Source: Lepus europaeus (Eukaryota; Chordata; Mammalia; Lagomorpha; Leporidae). Taken from it: DNA of 64,000 nt. The stretch spans positions 99,354,448 to 99,418,447 of the forward strand of contig NC_084835.1 of the NCBI RefSeq assembly GCF_033115175.1, given 5' to 3'. The translations under genes were made by a program, and so were the position numbers. Below the pieces are notes generated by a model. That model saw only the letters and a program-made list of their open reading frames with translations. It did not search any database and had not been told where the DNA came from. Below are positions 11,820-23,544 of the stretch, in pieces; the first letter of the stretch is position 1, and each line of letters begins with the position of its first letter.

Positions 11820-12000
11820 CTGATACTGCTATATCATTTTCCCACTTTTCTCATGGCTATAGTTTGTCGTTGTTGTTTTGGTCAGTTTGGGAACTTGATT
11901 GCCGAGGATTTGGTGCTCTGTTCCTACCTCAGCCTCTGCCCTTCGTCCTCTGTTTTCCACCTGCCTTTGGAGAACATGATCTGGGAATGGCAGCCTTGGC
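11820..12000 (+). other. Possible decayed coding remnant, unrecognised
   Basis: Two overlapping frames stay open (71 and 95 codons over a wider span), and the base composition is richer in C and G than the flanks. I recognise no protein. It may be a worn processed pseudogene or chance. The sequence resumes after the truncated SINE at about 12250-12720 with similar character but many stops. Confidence 0.15.
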
Positions 12001-12177
12001 TGAGAAGTTCTATGACCTCCTTTCTAGGCTAAAGGAAAAGGAGGTACAGTTCTGGATCTGATACTTTCAAGTTGGATGATAAAGGGGAAATTCTCTCTCT
12101 CTCTCTAAGCTTAATTTTTCTTAATTTTTATTTTAATATTTATTTTCATCTATTAAAAGGCAGAGTGAGAGAGAGAG

Positions 12178-12220
<43 letters not shown>

Positions 12221-12248
12221 CTTCCATCTGCTGGTTCACTCCTCAAAT
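12000..12248. repeat. Direct duplicate A of a 0.2 kb block
   Basis: GAAGTTCTATGACCTCCTTT through the following SINE left end is about 85% identical by eye to 14661-14868, including a shared SINE insertion point (TATTAAAAGGCAGAGTGAGA). The SINE here stops after about 100 bases. Confidence 0.75.
12115..12248 (-). mobile_element. Truncated C-type SINE, minus, with (GA)n
   Basis: Only the tail-side portion is present: TTTTAATATTTATTTTCATC, a long GA tract (about 12165-12218), then ATCTTCCATCTGCTGGTTCA. It breaks off into unrelated sequence at about 12248, so the head half is missing. Confidence 0.85.
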
Positions 12249-12540
12249 CTAAATGATTTGCTACTCAATTCTCCCCTTATTTTTCACTGATAAGTGGGAT
12301 CTCCAGCGGGGATGTTGCTGTTGGACCAAGAGTCTTCCAAGTTCAACTCAATTATCCATGGTTGGTCTGAGCTTTTGATGTCAACCTTGAACCCTGACAT
12401 CTGCTTCTCCTTCTTCGTGACAACTTCAAGGGGGTGAACACAGGAGCTGTTCATGCAGTGAGATATGGAGGGAAATCTATTGGAGATTGTGGTGAATCTT
12501 TCTCCTTCTTAAAAAAAGGAAGGCTCTGAAGAGGAGGAGT

Positions 12541-12554
12541 CCCCCCCCCCCCCC
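12541..12554. repeat. C14 homopolymer
   Basis: Fourteen consecutive C bases in an otherwise mixed region. Confidence 0.85.
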
Positions 12555-14655
12555 ACCTTTCAACTTTCTGCCCAGGATTCTCTGGATGAGGTTGTGATGG
12601 GTGGAGCTGCAGCAGTTATCTCGTGACCATGGGATTTATATCTGTGACATTATGGAGAAAGCTGAGAGGAAAGATGGAAAGCTCTGTGGGCCTTTGATGT
12701 CACCATGGATCTACTTGTCCCAAACCAGAGTTTTCCAACCTTAAACTTTGTCATATGTGATAGATATACATGTTTTTATGGCTAAAGCTATTGTTAACTA
12801 GGCATTCTGTAATTTCAAGCAAACGTACCTCTGTTTGATAGAATATTCCTTCTTTATAGAAATTTTTCCAACTTGTGCACATTTTCTTTCAAGTTCTATC
12901 ATGTCTTTGCCACATGTTTGATTACTATATTTTGCCAAGTTCATGTGTATACATCTTGCCTGTCTAATGATTTTGTAAGCTTGTAGACAGGAAGCAGATT
13001 GTCTGTTATCTTAAGTGTCCAAAAATGATTTTCTCAGAATGGAACACAAATTATTGTTAAATGCTTGAATGATGCTTACTCTGTGAGTTTAAGCATTTCA
13101 AACCTAAAATATTAAGGCCTATTACTTGTCCATATTAACAGTGTCCCAAAACCAGCTGAAATTAACCAGCATTATTTTCTTGCCACTTCAATGGGCTATG
13201 AATTAACACAAATGAACCTAAAATACACAGTAAAGTTTCTGTGAATGGGGAGACTAAAACCCTTTGAGTAAACATAGAGTTTACTTCATGTGTTTGTTCC
13301 TTTTAACCTCTTAGTTGCATGTTTTTAATGACTTCTTTGGTCTGTGGATATTTGAAACATTAACATAATTATCTATCTTAACATATTGTATTTACCACCT
13401 GCTGGGGATGAAACCCAGCGACTATCACTAGTAGCTCATTAACAGTAACACTAGTCCCTCATTAACAGTGTTGACCCAATTACGTGTTGTGTATTTCAGA
13501 GACAAATAACTGTAATTGCGACTCAAAAGTAATTTCATAAACACGAAGATTCTTTTTTTTGAAATGCAAATTGGAATGCATTATTTGAATTTTCCACATA
13601 AATACAGGTTTAAATGAAACAAAATCATTCAAGCAAATAAAATAAAAATTCAATCTAAAGAGAGGCCATTTGGAATCAATTGGTACAGAGCACATTGTGC
13701 TTTTGAAGGATCAAAACACTTTCATTGCTGGGTGCAGAAATTAAACAAGTTAGCAACAATGGAAGCCAGACATCTGGTAAGTGACATCTACCCTGGCTAT
13801 CAGCAGGTAGTGATTTTCTTTTGGAACCATTCAGCGCATTGTCTGTTGCCTGGACAATGGAAGTCTGATGAAACATTGATATAATCGGCCTGGAGGTTTT
13901 AAAGCTCCCTTGAAGAGATGGAAAGCTAGGGAGACTGGTGTGGAAAAAAACCATTATATATACCTAGATAGAGAAAGGGAGAAATAAATAAGTATGCTAC
14001 CACCTATCATGTGTACGAGACCTGTATAAATAAAAGCAAATGTAGAATAATACTATATTTACAGAGCTGGGACATGCTCTTTTACTGACACGATTACTAT
14101 GATAAAAATTAGGCAAAGATTAGCCCAGGGAAACTGGGTAGAGACAACTTGAGAAAGAAAATCTGTGCTCAAGTCAAGATGTTAAAAGCAGAGACTTTTC
14201 TTCAGTATCTGCAGACTTCTCCACTGCACGGCCTTTTATGCTGGTTGACTATACAGTGTAGCCAGAGGAACGGGGCTGCGGGCCGGGGAAGGATGGAAAA
14301 CAGGCGAGAGTGGGAGGAAACTGAAACTCAGCGCCCAGAAAACCAGCTTCCAAGATGTCTTAGGAAGTCTCAGTTCTACCAAGGTTCCAGGCAGCGGTGA
14401 GGACTCCTTTTCATTTTCTTATCTAACAGGGGACAGCGGTTGATAAAATGCTGCCTTTACCATTCGAAATGTTAAAATAACCACACACATAGTGAGAGCC
14501 TGAAATCTCTCGGGCACCCTTATGAGTGTTGGAGGAGAGACTCTAATGGTGAACAGGAATGGGACCTACCTTTCAGGAAGATGTCTGCCTCATGCATTCA
14601 TGCAAAACTCTGATTAGGAGGTAGCTTTGATAAAGCCTGTAACTGAGAAACACAA
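12555..14655. other. No assignable feature (about 2.1 kb)
   Basis: Mostly AT-rich. A locally GC-rich patch at about 14265-14400 (GGGGCTGCGGGCCGGGGAAG) sits in an 83-codon open frame from 14149 and is followed by a donor-like GTGAGG at 14397. Nothing identifies it as an exon. Confidence 0.4.
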
Positions 14656-14660
14656 GCAAG

Positions 14661-14868
14661 AAGTTCTATGGCCTCCTTTCTATGCTAACAGAAAGGGAGC
14701 TACGGCTCTGGCTCTGATACTTTCAATCTGGGTGATATAGGGAAAATTCGTTCTCTCTCTCAGCTTAATTTTTCTTAATTTTTAAAAAGTTTTATTTTAA
14801 TATTTATTTTTGTCTATTAAAAGGCAGAGTGAGAGAGTCTTCCATCTGCTGGTTCACTCCTCAAAGGC
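14661..14868. repeat. Direct duplicate B of a 0.2 kb block
   Basis: Partner of 12000-12248, same orientation, 2.6 kb away. Here the SINE that follows is complete. Confidence 0.75.
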
Positions 14869-15098
14869 CCCCAACAGCCAAGGCTGGGTCAAGCCGAAAG
14901 AAGAATTCAGGACTCCATCTGGGTCTCCTATATAGATGGCACTAGTCTCAGCACTGAGTCAGCACCTGCTGCCTCCCAGAAGGCATTAGAGGGAAGCTGG
15001 ATCAGAAGCAGAGTAGCCATGACTCAAATGGGTACTCTAATATGGGATGGCAGTGTTGCAAGTGGTAGCTTAACCTGCTGTGCCATGATGCTCACCCT
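14762..15098 (-). mobile_element. C-type SINE, minus
   Basis: Left end TTAAAAAGTTTTATTTTAAT, then GTCTTCCATCTGCTGGTTCA. The head is on the right with TTAACCTGCTGTGCCATGAT. Moderately diverged. Confidence 0.88.
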
Positions 15099-15126
15099 GG
15101 GTGTTGGTGTTTTAACAGTAAATGTT

Positions 15127-16470
15127 CTGTTCCATTGGTCTATCCATCTATTTTTATACCAGTACCGGGCTGTTTTGATTATAATTGTCCCGTAGTATAT
15201 CTTGAAATCTGGTATTGTGGTGCCTCTGGCTTTGTTTGTGTTGTGTAAGATTGCTTTAGCTATTCGAGGTCTCCTGTACCTCAGTGTGAATTTCAGCATC
15301 AATTTTTCTAGCTCTGAGAAGAATGTCTTTGGTATTTTGATTGGTATCACATTGAATCTGTAAATTGCTTTTGAAAGAATGGACATTTTGATGATATTGA
15401 TTCTTCCAATCCATGAACATGGAAGATTTTTCCATTTTTTTGTATCTTCTATTACTTTCTTTAATGTCTATAATTCCCATCGTAGAGATCTTTTACATCC
15501 TTGGTTAAAGTTATTCCAAGGTATTTGGGGTTTTTTGGTAGCTATTGTGAATGGGCTTGATCTTAAAAGTTCTTTCTCAGCTGTGGCATTGTCTGTGTAC
15601 ACAAAGGCTGTTGATTTTTGTGCATTGACTTTATATCCTGCTACTTTACCAAACTCTTCTATGAGTTCCAATAGTCTCTTAGTAGAGTTTCTTTTTTTTT
15701 TAATTTGACAGATAGAGTTAGACAGTGAGAGAGAGAGACAGAGAGAAAGGTCTTCCTTCTGTTGTTTCACCCCCAAAATGGCCGCTATGGCCGGAACTAC
15801 ACCAATCTGAAGCCAAGAGCCAGGTGTTTCTTCCTGGTCTCCCATGTGGGTGCAGCGGCCCAAGCACTTGGGCCATCCTCCACTGCCTTCCCGGGCCACA
15901 GCAGAGAGCTGGACTGGAAGAGGAGCAACTGGGACTAGAACCCAGCACCCATATGGGATGCCAGCACCACAGGATTAACCAAGTGAGCCATAGTGCCGGC
16001 CCCTAGTGGAGTTTTTTGATTTTCTTTATATAGAATTATGGCATCTGCAAGTAGGGATAATTTGACTTCCTCCTTCCCAATTTGTATCCCATTGATTTCT
16101 TTTTCTTGCCTAATGGCTGTAACACTTCCAGGACTATATTGAATACCAATGGTGAGAATGAGCATCCCTGTCCGGTACCAGATCTCAGTGGGAATGCTTC
16201 CAACTTTTCCCTATTCATTATGATGCTGGCCGTGGTTTGTCATAAATTGCCATGGTTGTGTTGAGGAATGTTCCTTCTATACCCAATGTGCTTAGAGTTT
16301 TCATCATGAAAGGGTGTTGTATTTTATCAAATGCTTTCCATGCTTCTATTGAGATTATCATATGGTTTTTGTTCAGCAGTTTGTTAATGTGATATATCAC
16401 ATTGATTAATTTTTGAATGTTGAACCATCCCTGCATACCAGGGATAAATCCCACTTGGTCTGGGTGGCCA
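15127..16470 (-). pseudogene. L1 ORF2 reverse transcriptase and downstream fragment
   Basis: Read on the minus strand, it covers mid reverse transcriptase to the region after the polymerase. [20 protein letters not shown] and [17 protein letters not shown] lie near 16320-16460, and [19 protein letters not shown] near 15150-15210. The catalytic palm motif is degraded (LLADAIILY at about 16045). Frameshifts and a SINE at 15692-16003 break the frame. It lacks the N-terminal endonuclease and the C-terminal zinc region. Confidence 0.88.
15692..16003 (-). mobile_element. C-type SINE, minus, younger subfamily, inside L1
   Basis: Variant with TTTAATTTGACAGATAGAGT at the tail side and AACCAAGTGAGCCATAGTGC at the head side. 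The duplication of L1 sequence is TAGTAGAGTTT (left) and TAGTGGAGTTT (right). It dates after the L1. Confidence 0.93.
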
Positions 16471-16983
16471 TCAAAGAAAGGGGTACTTTTCTCTGAAGGG
16501 AGGAGAGAAGTTCCACTTTGATTATGGCCCTGTCTAAATACTGACTGAGTTTGTGGATTCAGAAGGCTTCCATAGCCTTGGCAGCTCATGACAAGAGCCT
16601 TGGGTGATCACTGATATCATAAGTAAGAGTGTCAATTGAATCAACAACATGAGTCACTGTGCACTTGCTCCCCATGTAGGACCTCTGTCCTTAAATGAGT
16701 TGTACTATGAGGATTAATGGTAAAACTTGTATTCAAACAATACTTTATACTTTGTGTGTCAGTGTGGATACAAACTATTGAAATCTTTACTTACTATAGA
16801 GTTGGCTTTCTGTATATAAAGATAATTAAAAATGAATCTTAATGAAGAATGGGATGGGAGAGGGAGTAGGAGGTGGGACGGGAGTTGGGGAGGGAGGGTG
16901 GATATGGGGGGAAGAACTGCTATATTCCTAAAGTTGTACCTATGATATTTGTATTCATTAAATAAAATATTTCTTTAAAAGAA
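16470..16983 (+). mobile_element. L1 3' UTR, plus
   Basis: Homologous in reverse orientation to the L1 3' UTRs at 1-430 and 45424-46100: GGCTTCCATAGCCTTGGCAG, GTCCTTAAATGAGTTGTACT, a G-rich stretch at about 16850-16915 (the conserved polypurine tract), then TTGTATTCATTAAATAAAAT. Older and more diverged than the other copies. Confidence 0.88.
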
Positions 16984-16994
16984 AGCAAATGTTA

Positions 16995-18394
16995 CCTGAT
17001 TTACAGACAGTTACAAGAAGCAAATGAAGCGAAGTTTCTGAAAAGTGTCTGTACCATAGTGGCATACCCAAGGGAAGTGTTAAAGCAAACTGCAGGAGGG
17101 TAAGTAGGAGGGGTGGGAATTGATTATGGCAGGGGACACACACTGGCAGCCCCACAGAACTGTGTAATAGGACCAGGGTGCTTGACCGCTCAGAATGAGC
17201 TGAGTTTGGGAGTTAGTCTGGTCCTGAGAATCAATTGTAATTGACTTATGACACACAGATTTTGCCTTGCTGCAGGAGACATTGATGGAAAGTCATTGGG
17301 ACATTATGTAGTTTCTTAACATGTTCAATATTAAACAAAGTATTTCTGGTCAATATTATTAAACTCTGGGTGCTTGGCTTTCTAGAATGAACCTCTTAGT
17401 CTTTTTTCCACACTGCTGAGGTTTCTTCAATGGATTTGTAGAAAAGTGTATAAATTGACCTGCTTTGTCTTTTAGCCCCTGCAACTTTGAAATGTGCCAT
17501 GTATTGGCTTTATACAGTTTTATAAGTCTCAGGTACAGAAGGTAGACTCGGCAGTGGTTGCCCAGCTCACTGAGTAAGGAAAAGAGACACTGACATTTGC
17601 CAGTGAGTCAGGTGCTGACCAAAGATACCACAGAGAAGCTGAGGTTTCACTTTCTGTTATTTTGTAACTGTGTTCTTTCTTGTTTGAACTAAGCATCGAT
17701 CTGGTCATTTTCATATCCAGAAGTAAGTGCCAGGCCAATTAAAAGCATCATTTCACTAAGTATCATGAGGTTGATTTTTATTTTTGTTTTCCCAGAGTTG
17801 AAGATTTGATGATTGCTATCTATTTTTCTACTCAATGAAGTCAGTGATAAAATGATAACATAAATCAAAGACACATACGCATCTTAACAACGTGGCAATG
17901 GCAAGCATTTATTTTCTGACTTTCTGGCTTTAGATAAACTCTGTCCTCTTTGTCTCTCCTCTCTCCTCTGCCCCCCGCACCCCATCTCACACACCCTTCA
18001 CAATGGTCCACCTGCCTGTTGACCATGAAGTGGTGTCTCCTTGATTTAACTATGGAAGTGCTCCAAACTAGGTGTGGGATAAAAGAGAGCTTCTTTTTGC
18101 AAAGCTTGGATCTTGAATTCAGGTCAAGATCTCTTGACTTCATTCCTTGTAATCTATTAAAACAGTATTATGTAGCCAGGGGCTTCCTGAATACAGGAGT
18201 GCCCAGTTTTACCCTTTCTGAATATATTGGAATAGCAATGAAAAAGAAAAGTTGGAAAACAGAGCAATATTATCATAATGTGTTAATCATTGTCTGCCCC
18301 CAGACAACCCAAAAAGCGATCTAGAAGATGTTGTTTTCAACCACAAAAAAGTCTTACATCACAAAGATGATGTTTTGCAGATTAAACAAAAAAA
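16995..18394. other. No assignable feature (about 1.4 kb)
   Basis: Anonymous sequence; open frames are short, and none shows a recognisable protein. Confidence 0.45.
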
Positions 18395-18410
18395 CCCACA
18401 AATTGTATTT

Positions 18411-18777
18411 ATTTTTATTGGACACTCAGACCAACACCCACAGAGAAGGAGAAGGGAGGGAGAGGGAGAGGAATAAGGAGGGAGAGAGGGAGGAAGAAAG
18501 AGAGAATCTTGCATCCAGCATCCACTAATTTATTCCCTAAATGCCTGCAATAGCCGGGGCTGGGCCAGCCTGAAGCCAGGAGCCTGGAATTGCAGCCATG
18601 TCTCCCACTGGCATCACTGGAACCTATGTGCTTGAGCCGTCACCTGCTGCTTCCCAACATGCTCATTAGTAGGAAACTGGATTAGAAGCAGAGCTGGGAC
18701 TCAAGCCTAAGCCCCTCATTATGGGATGCAGGTGATTTAAGTGGCATCTTATCTACTACACCAAATGCCTGCCCCAA
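18411..18777 (-). mobile_element. Old C-type SINE, minus
   Basis: GA-rich tail side, GCCTGCAATAGCCGGGGCTG, a CATGCTCATTAGTAGGAAAC stretch and a degenerate head. The duplication is CCCACAAATTGTATTT (18395-18410) and CCCACAAATTTTAATTT (18779-18795). The internal variant resembles the old subfamily also seen at 29654-29975 and 61795-62094. Confidence 0.85.
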
Positions 18778-18950
18778 TCCCACAAATTTTAATTTAGTAA
18801 ATTAAGTTCTCTTGGGAGAATTTTGATTATCTGCAGCACAGGGAGAAGCTGGGTGAATTTATCTCTGTACAAAAAGAAATATTAGATCAAGTGAAAATAC
18901 CAAAACTCAAGTTATTTTTTTATACTTGGCAATGATGATAACCAAGAGAG

Positions 18951-18989
18951 TATGTGTGTTTGTGCATATGTGTGTGTGTGTGTGTGTAT
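18951..18989. repeat. (TG)n microsatellite
   Basis: TG dinucleotides with TT and CA interruptions. Confidence 0.85.
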
Positions 18990-20556
18990 GAACTTGGCTC
19001 TGTCAACAATTTTTATATCTGTTCAGAATTGTGCTACAAAGCTGTTTTGCAGAATCTTTTTTAATCTTCTCATTAACTCTAGGAGGAAAATCCAGCCAGT
19101 AAAGTGGCTTACCAACACGACCTTAATTGGCAATAGTCTCCATGATTAATAAAGGAAAAGAGAAGGGTATTTATTTACTTACCATCCCTAACGGCATCTT
19201 TGGTAACAGCATCCTGAGTTTTCAGTGGGCACCACTTTCTCTAGCTATAAATCAGTGTGATTCAGATATTGCTAACCAAGTAGAATGAAGCAGGTTTAAC
19301 CAATGAAAACCTACCAAGGGATTATTTTTTTATAGAATTATGAGGAAGAGGGCATGCTCACCTTGGGTTTGACCAAGCAAACTTGGTCCTAAGTTATCTT
19401 GGCCACTGTACAAACATCCTGTTTATGACTAAAGCTATCACACAGGGCTCCAAGATGAGAGATTGAGAGAGACAGGCTGGGTCATATTGAGTGTGGTCCT
19501 TAACTGCCTATAAGGAGAATTTTTGCTAATTAGAAAGAGTTGTCTTCCCTAGATAAGTGCAGACTTGGCAAATAAGTAGCACCTGTGTGTCGAGACGAAG
19601 TGGCCCATCCTGGGTGGATGAAGCTCGTGCCAGAGTGCATGATTGTGAGTGGAACATTGAGTGAGAGCTCATGAGCAGTGCACAAACTGAGTAGTCATAT
19701 ACAGTGAATTCATCTGTTGCCCTTTCTTCTATTCCTAAAATTAGGTTGCAAGCAGGATATTCTTGGGCTTTGCCATTATCTGAGTCAATAATTTTCATTT
19801 CTTTTTACAGGGATTGGAAGTTCTTTGCAATCAAATGAGTCTTCGACTTGGTGAATGGAAGTGGAGTGTTGCAAGTGTTAGCTCTCAGAATATGAAATGG
19901 CTTGAGTCAAGGTGGGTCACGGGCTAGATAATGTCAGCCTCTGTTAAGCTGTAGTAGAGTAAATTATGCTGCATTGAATCTTGGAACTGATACAGTGATT
20001 TCTATCAAGGCTTGGGTTTTGGAGTTCAAGGAAAATTGATCTGTGGTTTTAATTTTGTTTTGCTTTCTAACGTTTTGATGCTAAGGTTATGCCTTGTTTT
20101 CAAAAATGAATTGGGAAGAATTTCTATTGAAATGAAATCAGCTCAAACTTTAATATATGATCAGACTTACACAACTGTCTGAGACTAAACCTTTATTGAA
20201 ATAATTCATTGGAAACAATTTATTTCTTGCATAGTTTTTGCACTATTCAATTTCTCCTCCTGTCATTAAGTAATTTTGCTGGCTTATATATTTCCAGAGA
20301 ATTCTCATCATTCTTGATGTTATGTTTTCATACTTTTATTTTTCCCAGCTCTATAGACATTTCATATCTATTATAATTTTTAAAAAACAAAGCAAGGTCT
20401 TTGACTTTTAAAAACCTTATACTTTTCAACCCTTTTCAATTCTATTGCCTTTTGCTTTTATCATATGATTTTTTTTTGTTTTTCTTAGTTTTTGGGCAGT
20501 TTTTCTGTATAAGTTGATTTTATTCTTTTATAATAATGAAAGTATTTAAGGCTGTG
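18990..20556. other. No assignable feature (about 1.6 kb)
   Basis: AT-rich anonymous sequence; I see no repeat termini or coding pattern. Confidence 0.45.
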
Positions 20557-20558
20557 GT

Positions 20559-20886
20559 TTTTTTTAAAAAAGATTTATTTATTTATTTGAAAGTTAGAGT
20601 TACACAGAGAGAGGAGAGATAGAGAGAGATCTTCCATCTGATGGTTCACTCCCCAATTGCTGCAATGGCCAGAGCTGTGTTGATCCGAAGCCAGGATCCA
20701 GGAGCTTCTTTCGGGTCTCTGAGGGGGGTGCAGGGGCCCAAGGACTTGGGCCATCTTCTATTGCCTTCACAGGCCATAGCGGAGAGCTGGATTGAAAGTG
20801 GAGCAGCCGGGACTAGAACCTGTGCCCATATGGGATGCCGGTGCTTCAGGCTAAGGCGTTAACCCCCTGCACCACAGCCTGGCCCC
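20559..20886 (-). mobile_element. C-type SINE, minus, full length
   Basis: Begins TTAAAAAAGATTTATTTATT and ends CACCACAGCCTGGCCCC. T-rich sequence on both sides makes the duplication hard to define. Confidence 0.92.
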
Positions 20887-21965
20887 GTTTTCCCATTTTT
20901 TTTTTTTTTTAATTGAATTTGTTTTTTTCATATCATTTAAGTTTTGCAGGTTGCATTTGCAATTTCATTCCTTTCTAAATAGTTCGAAGTTTAAAATAAT
21001 TTAGAAGCATGCATTGGTTCTGTGTGTGTATGTATCTAATGTCACCAGATTTGTTTTTGCTAACCAATTTTTACTATTATTAAACACTTTATACTTATGA
21101 TAGGTGATGATCTCCGTGTATGGAAAAGAAGGTGAAGAAAATTCTGGTCACATCATCTCAGGTATTTTACTGTCTGCAAGATATTTTAAGAAAACAGGTG
21201 ATCCTCTACCTGATTTCAAGATATATTCACAAGGGAGGCTTTCCCCAGGTTTCATAGATGAATCCACCCACCCAAAGGTCTGCATGTTTTCAGTCTTCTC
21301 CTAATGCTCACCCACAGTGTTCCATCTTATTATCTTAAACATCGAAAATACACAATAAACAACTAGGGTTTCTAAAGGATAAAGACCTAGGGAAAGATCC
21401 TAAGTTTACCTTTGGAGGATTCGCTTTCTCTTTTTGAATGTCAGTATCCTATGACTCCACAAATTAGGCAAATTATGTCAGTTATTTCAAACTTTGTGAC
21501 CTCCTAAACAATTAAATTCCATATGGATCCCCCCTAAACCCCACAACAACACATACACATTAGACTATCTTAAATTGTGGTTATTTACATTTAAAATAAA
21601 GAATTAGTGAAGATGACTGTGGAAGTTTTTTTAAAAAAAGTGGTTGAATAATACAAACTTATCTCATAAATCCAAAAGTATGTCTGATCTAGAGGTTGTT
21701 AGATCAAAATCATCAAGTATCAAAATTTTTCTCTTCTTCCTCCACCCACTCTTCCCAAGGCATTTATAATCTCCTCTCCTCACTGTATTCACAGGATTGC
21801 TCCAGTAGCTCCACGTGTATCGTATCTTACACAATATTATTAAAAGGGCACATGATGTCCTTGACAAAGAAAAACTTTTTTTGAGCAGATCATATTTTTC
21901 CACGATTCTCTTTGTCTAGCCATGTGCAACATGTCCTTTCCTAAAGCAGGGGCTTCCAAAGGGAA
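20887..21965. other. No assignable feature (about 1.1 kb)
   Basis: T run near 20897-20910, then anonymous AT-rich sequence. Confidence 0.45.
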
Positions 21966-21967
21966 CA

Positions 21968-22257
21968 GGTGGCTGGATTGTTGGTGCAGTGGTTAAGACA
22001 CAGCATGGGGTGCTTATGTCCCATATTGGAATACATGGGTTTGAATCCTGGCTCCTGACTCCAGCTTTGTTCTGATGTACACTTTGGGAGGCAGCAGGTG
22101 ATGGCTCAAGTACTTGGGTCCCTTTCATATTTTGGGAACATAGATTGAGCCAGACTCCTGGCTTTAGCCTGATCTAACTCTCACTGTTGTAGTCATTTGG
22201 GAAATAAACCATCAGATGGGTGATCTCTGCTGCATTTAAAATAAAAATTATAAAAAT
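21968..22257 (+). mobile_element. Old C-type SINE, plus
   Basis: A-box region TTGGTGCAGTGGTTAAGACA, B-box region GGGTTTGAATCCTGG, then GGGAGGCAGCAGGTGATGGC and an A-rich tail. It is the older, diverged type, followed by a G10 run at 22258-22267. Confidence 0.8.
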
Positions 22258-22910
22258 GGGGGGGGGGAGAAGAAATAGATAACATATTGTCTTAGAATAA
22301 TAAGGATTCCTTTTGTTAGGGTTAAGTGTCAGGCCTCTGACCTCCCCTGAGCACCTGCTAGTTGATACTTCACAAACACAGTGGTATGTTATTAAGGAAA
22401 TGGATTCTTAATAAGAAAAAGAAAATAGGTGGAGATGAAACAACATTTAAAAGTTCCCTACTTGTAAGTAAAGTTTGATTTATTTCTACTTAACAATTAT
22501 GTCTGTATACTAGCCAACAATATAGTAGGAAAAAGTTTTCTCAAGCAAAGTTTTGAATTTTGATTAAGCCCCATTTATCTGTTTTTGTTCAGTGGTGTCT
22601 ACTTGGTGACATAACTAATAAATCATTGTCTAATTCAAGGTTACGAAGATTTACACCAATGTTTTTATGAGTGCTTTTGCAGTTCTTACATTTAGTCCAT
22701 GGTGTACATGGGTTTGAAGTCAGTTTGAAGTATTCTGAATATAAATACGCAATTCCCTTCTTTTCAGGGTTGTGCTACCCTTAACTGTGCCTGATGTTGT
22801 TTGGTTTGAAGACTGCCTGCTTTCCTATCTTTGGAAAGTAAACATTCCCTCTTTTGCCATGGAGTAAGAGAAGAGGATTGGGACGCTAGCAGTTACTTGA
22901 ACAAATTTTT
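22258..22910. other. G10 run, then no assignable feature
   Basis: G homopolymer at 22258-22267, then anonymous AT-rich sequence. Confidence 0.45.
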
Positions 22911-23192
22911 TTAAAAAGATTTATTTATTTATTTGAAAGGCAGAGGGAGAGAGAGAACGAGTTCTTCCATCTGCTGGTTCATTCCTCAATTGGCTGCAAC
23001 GGCTAGAGCTGAGCCAATCCGAAGCCAGGAGCCAGGAGCTTCCTCTGGATCTCCCATGTGCGTGCGGGGGCCCAAGGACTTGAACCAGCTTCTACTGCTT
23101 TCCCAGGCCATAGCAGAGCACTGGATTGGAAGTGGAGCAGCCAGGACTCGAACTGGTGCCCATGTGGGATGGTGGCGTTGCAAGTGTTGGTC
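22911..23192 (-). mobile_element. C-type SINE, minus, head incomplete
   Basis: TTAAAAAGATTTATTTATTT at the left and CTTCCATCTGCTGGTTCATT inside. The pol III A-box end is missing on the right. Duplication CTTGAACAAATTTTT (22896-22910) and CTTGAACAGACTTTT (23193-23207) brackets the truncated copy, so the head was lost at insertion. Confidence 0.88.
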
Positions 23193-23304
23193 CCTTGAAC
23201 AGACTTTTAATATCTCCTTTGTAGCCCCATCTCCACCTCGACTTCAGAGGGCAGGTGCGACCAGTACTTAAACTTATCTGGTCTTAATGAACACCTGTGC
23301 TATA

Positions 23305-23515
23305 CGACTGGCCAATAAGCACAAGAAACGTCATAATAAGCAACGTCATACTGGTATAAATCGGGCTGTTCTCGAGCATTCCTTGTAACGTCTTTGGGAC
23401 TTAGTCTGCTGGGGTGTGGTGAGTGAGTTACTTTTGTCTGTGTGACGTTAAGTTTAAAAACTGTGTTTTAGTTTCATTTTTCTTGTTTTCATTTTGGCCT
23501 TTAGATGGAATAAAA
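23305..23515 (+). promoter_or_regulatory. Compact promoter-like cluster (CCAAT, two CRE half-sites, TATA box)
   Basis: In order: GCCAATAAGC (CCAAT at 23312-23316), ACGTCA (23328-23333), ACGTCA (23343-23348) and TATAAAT (23355-23361). Next come a CpG-containing stretch, a strong splice-donor match GGTGAGTGAG (GTGAGT at 23419-23424), TGACGTTA (23443-23450), a pyrimidine-rich tract ending TTTAG at 23503, and AATAAA at 23509-23514. The spacing suits a pol II core promoter. No coding exon follows. It could be an unrecognised LTR promoter, a noncoding-RNA promoter, or chance. Confidence 0.35.
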
Positions 23516-23544
23516 CCAACCCTGTAATTTCAGTAATTATTCAG

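Larger units (their letters stand above)
15127..16983. mobile_element. L1 with inverted 5' part (twin-priming structure)
   Basis: 15127-16470 is L1 ORF2 in reverse complement; 16470-16983 is the L1 3' UTR in sense orientation, ending in ATTAAATAAAATATTTC. The whole is flanked by AGTAAATGTT (15117-15126) and AGCAAATGTT (16984-16993), so it looks like one insertion. The rest of ORF2 between the two parts is missing. Inversion of the 5' part during target-primed reverse transcription is the known cause of this arrangement. Confidence 0.8.

Noticed and set aside
14149..14400. GC-rich 83-codon frame with a donor-like GTGAGG as an exon
   Set aside because: No acceptor, no recognisable protein and no CpG island; kept only as a note.
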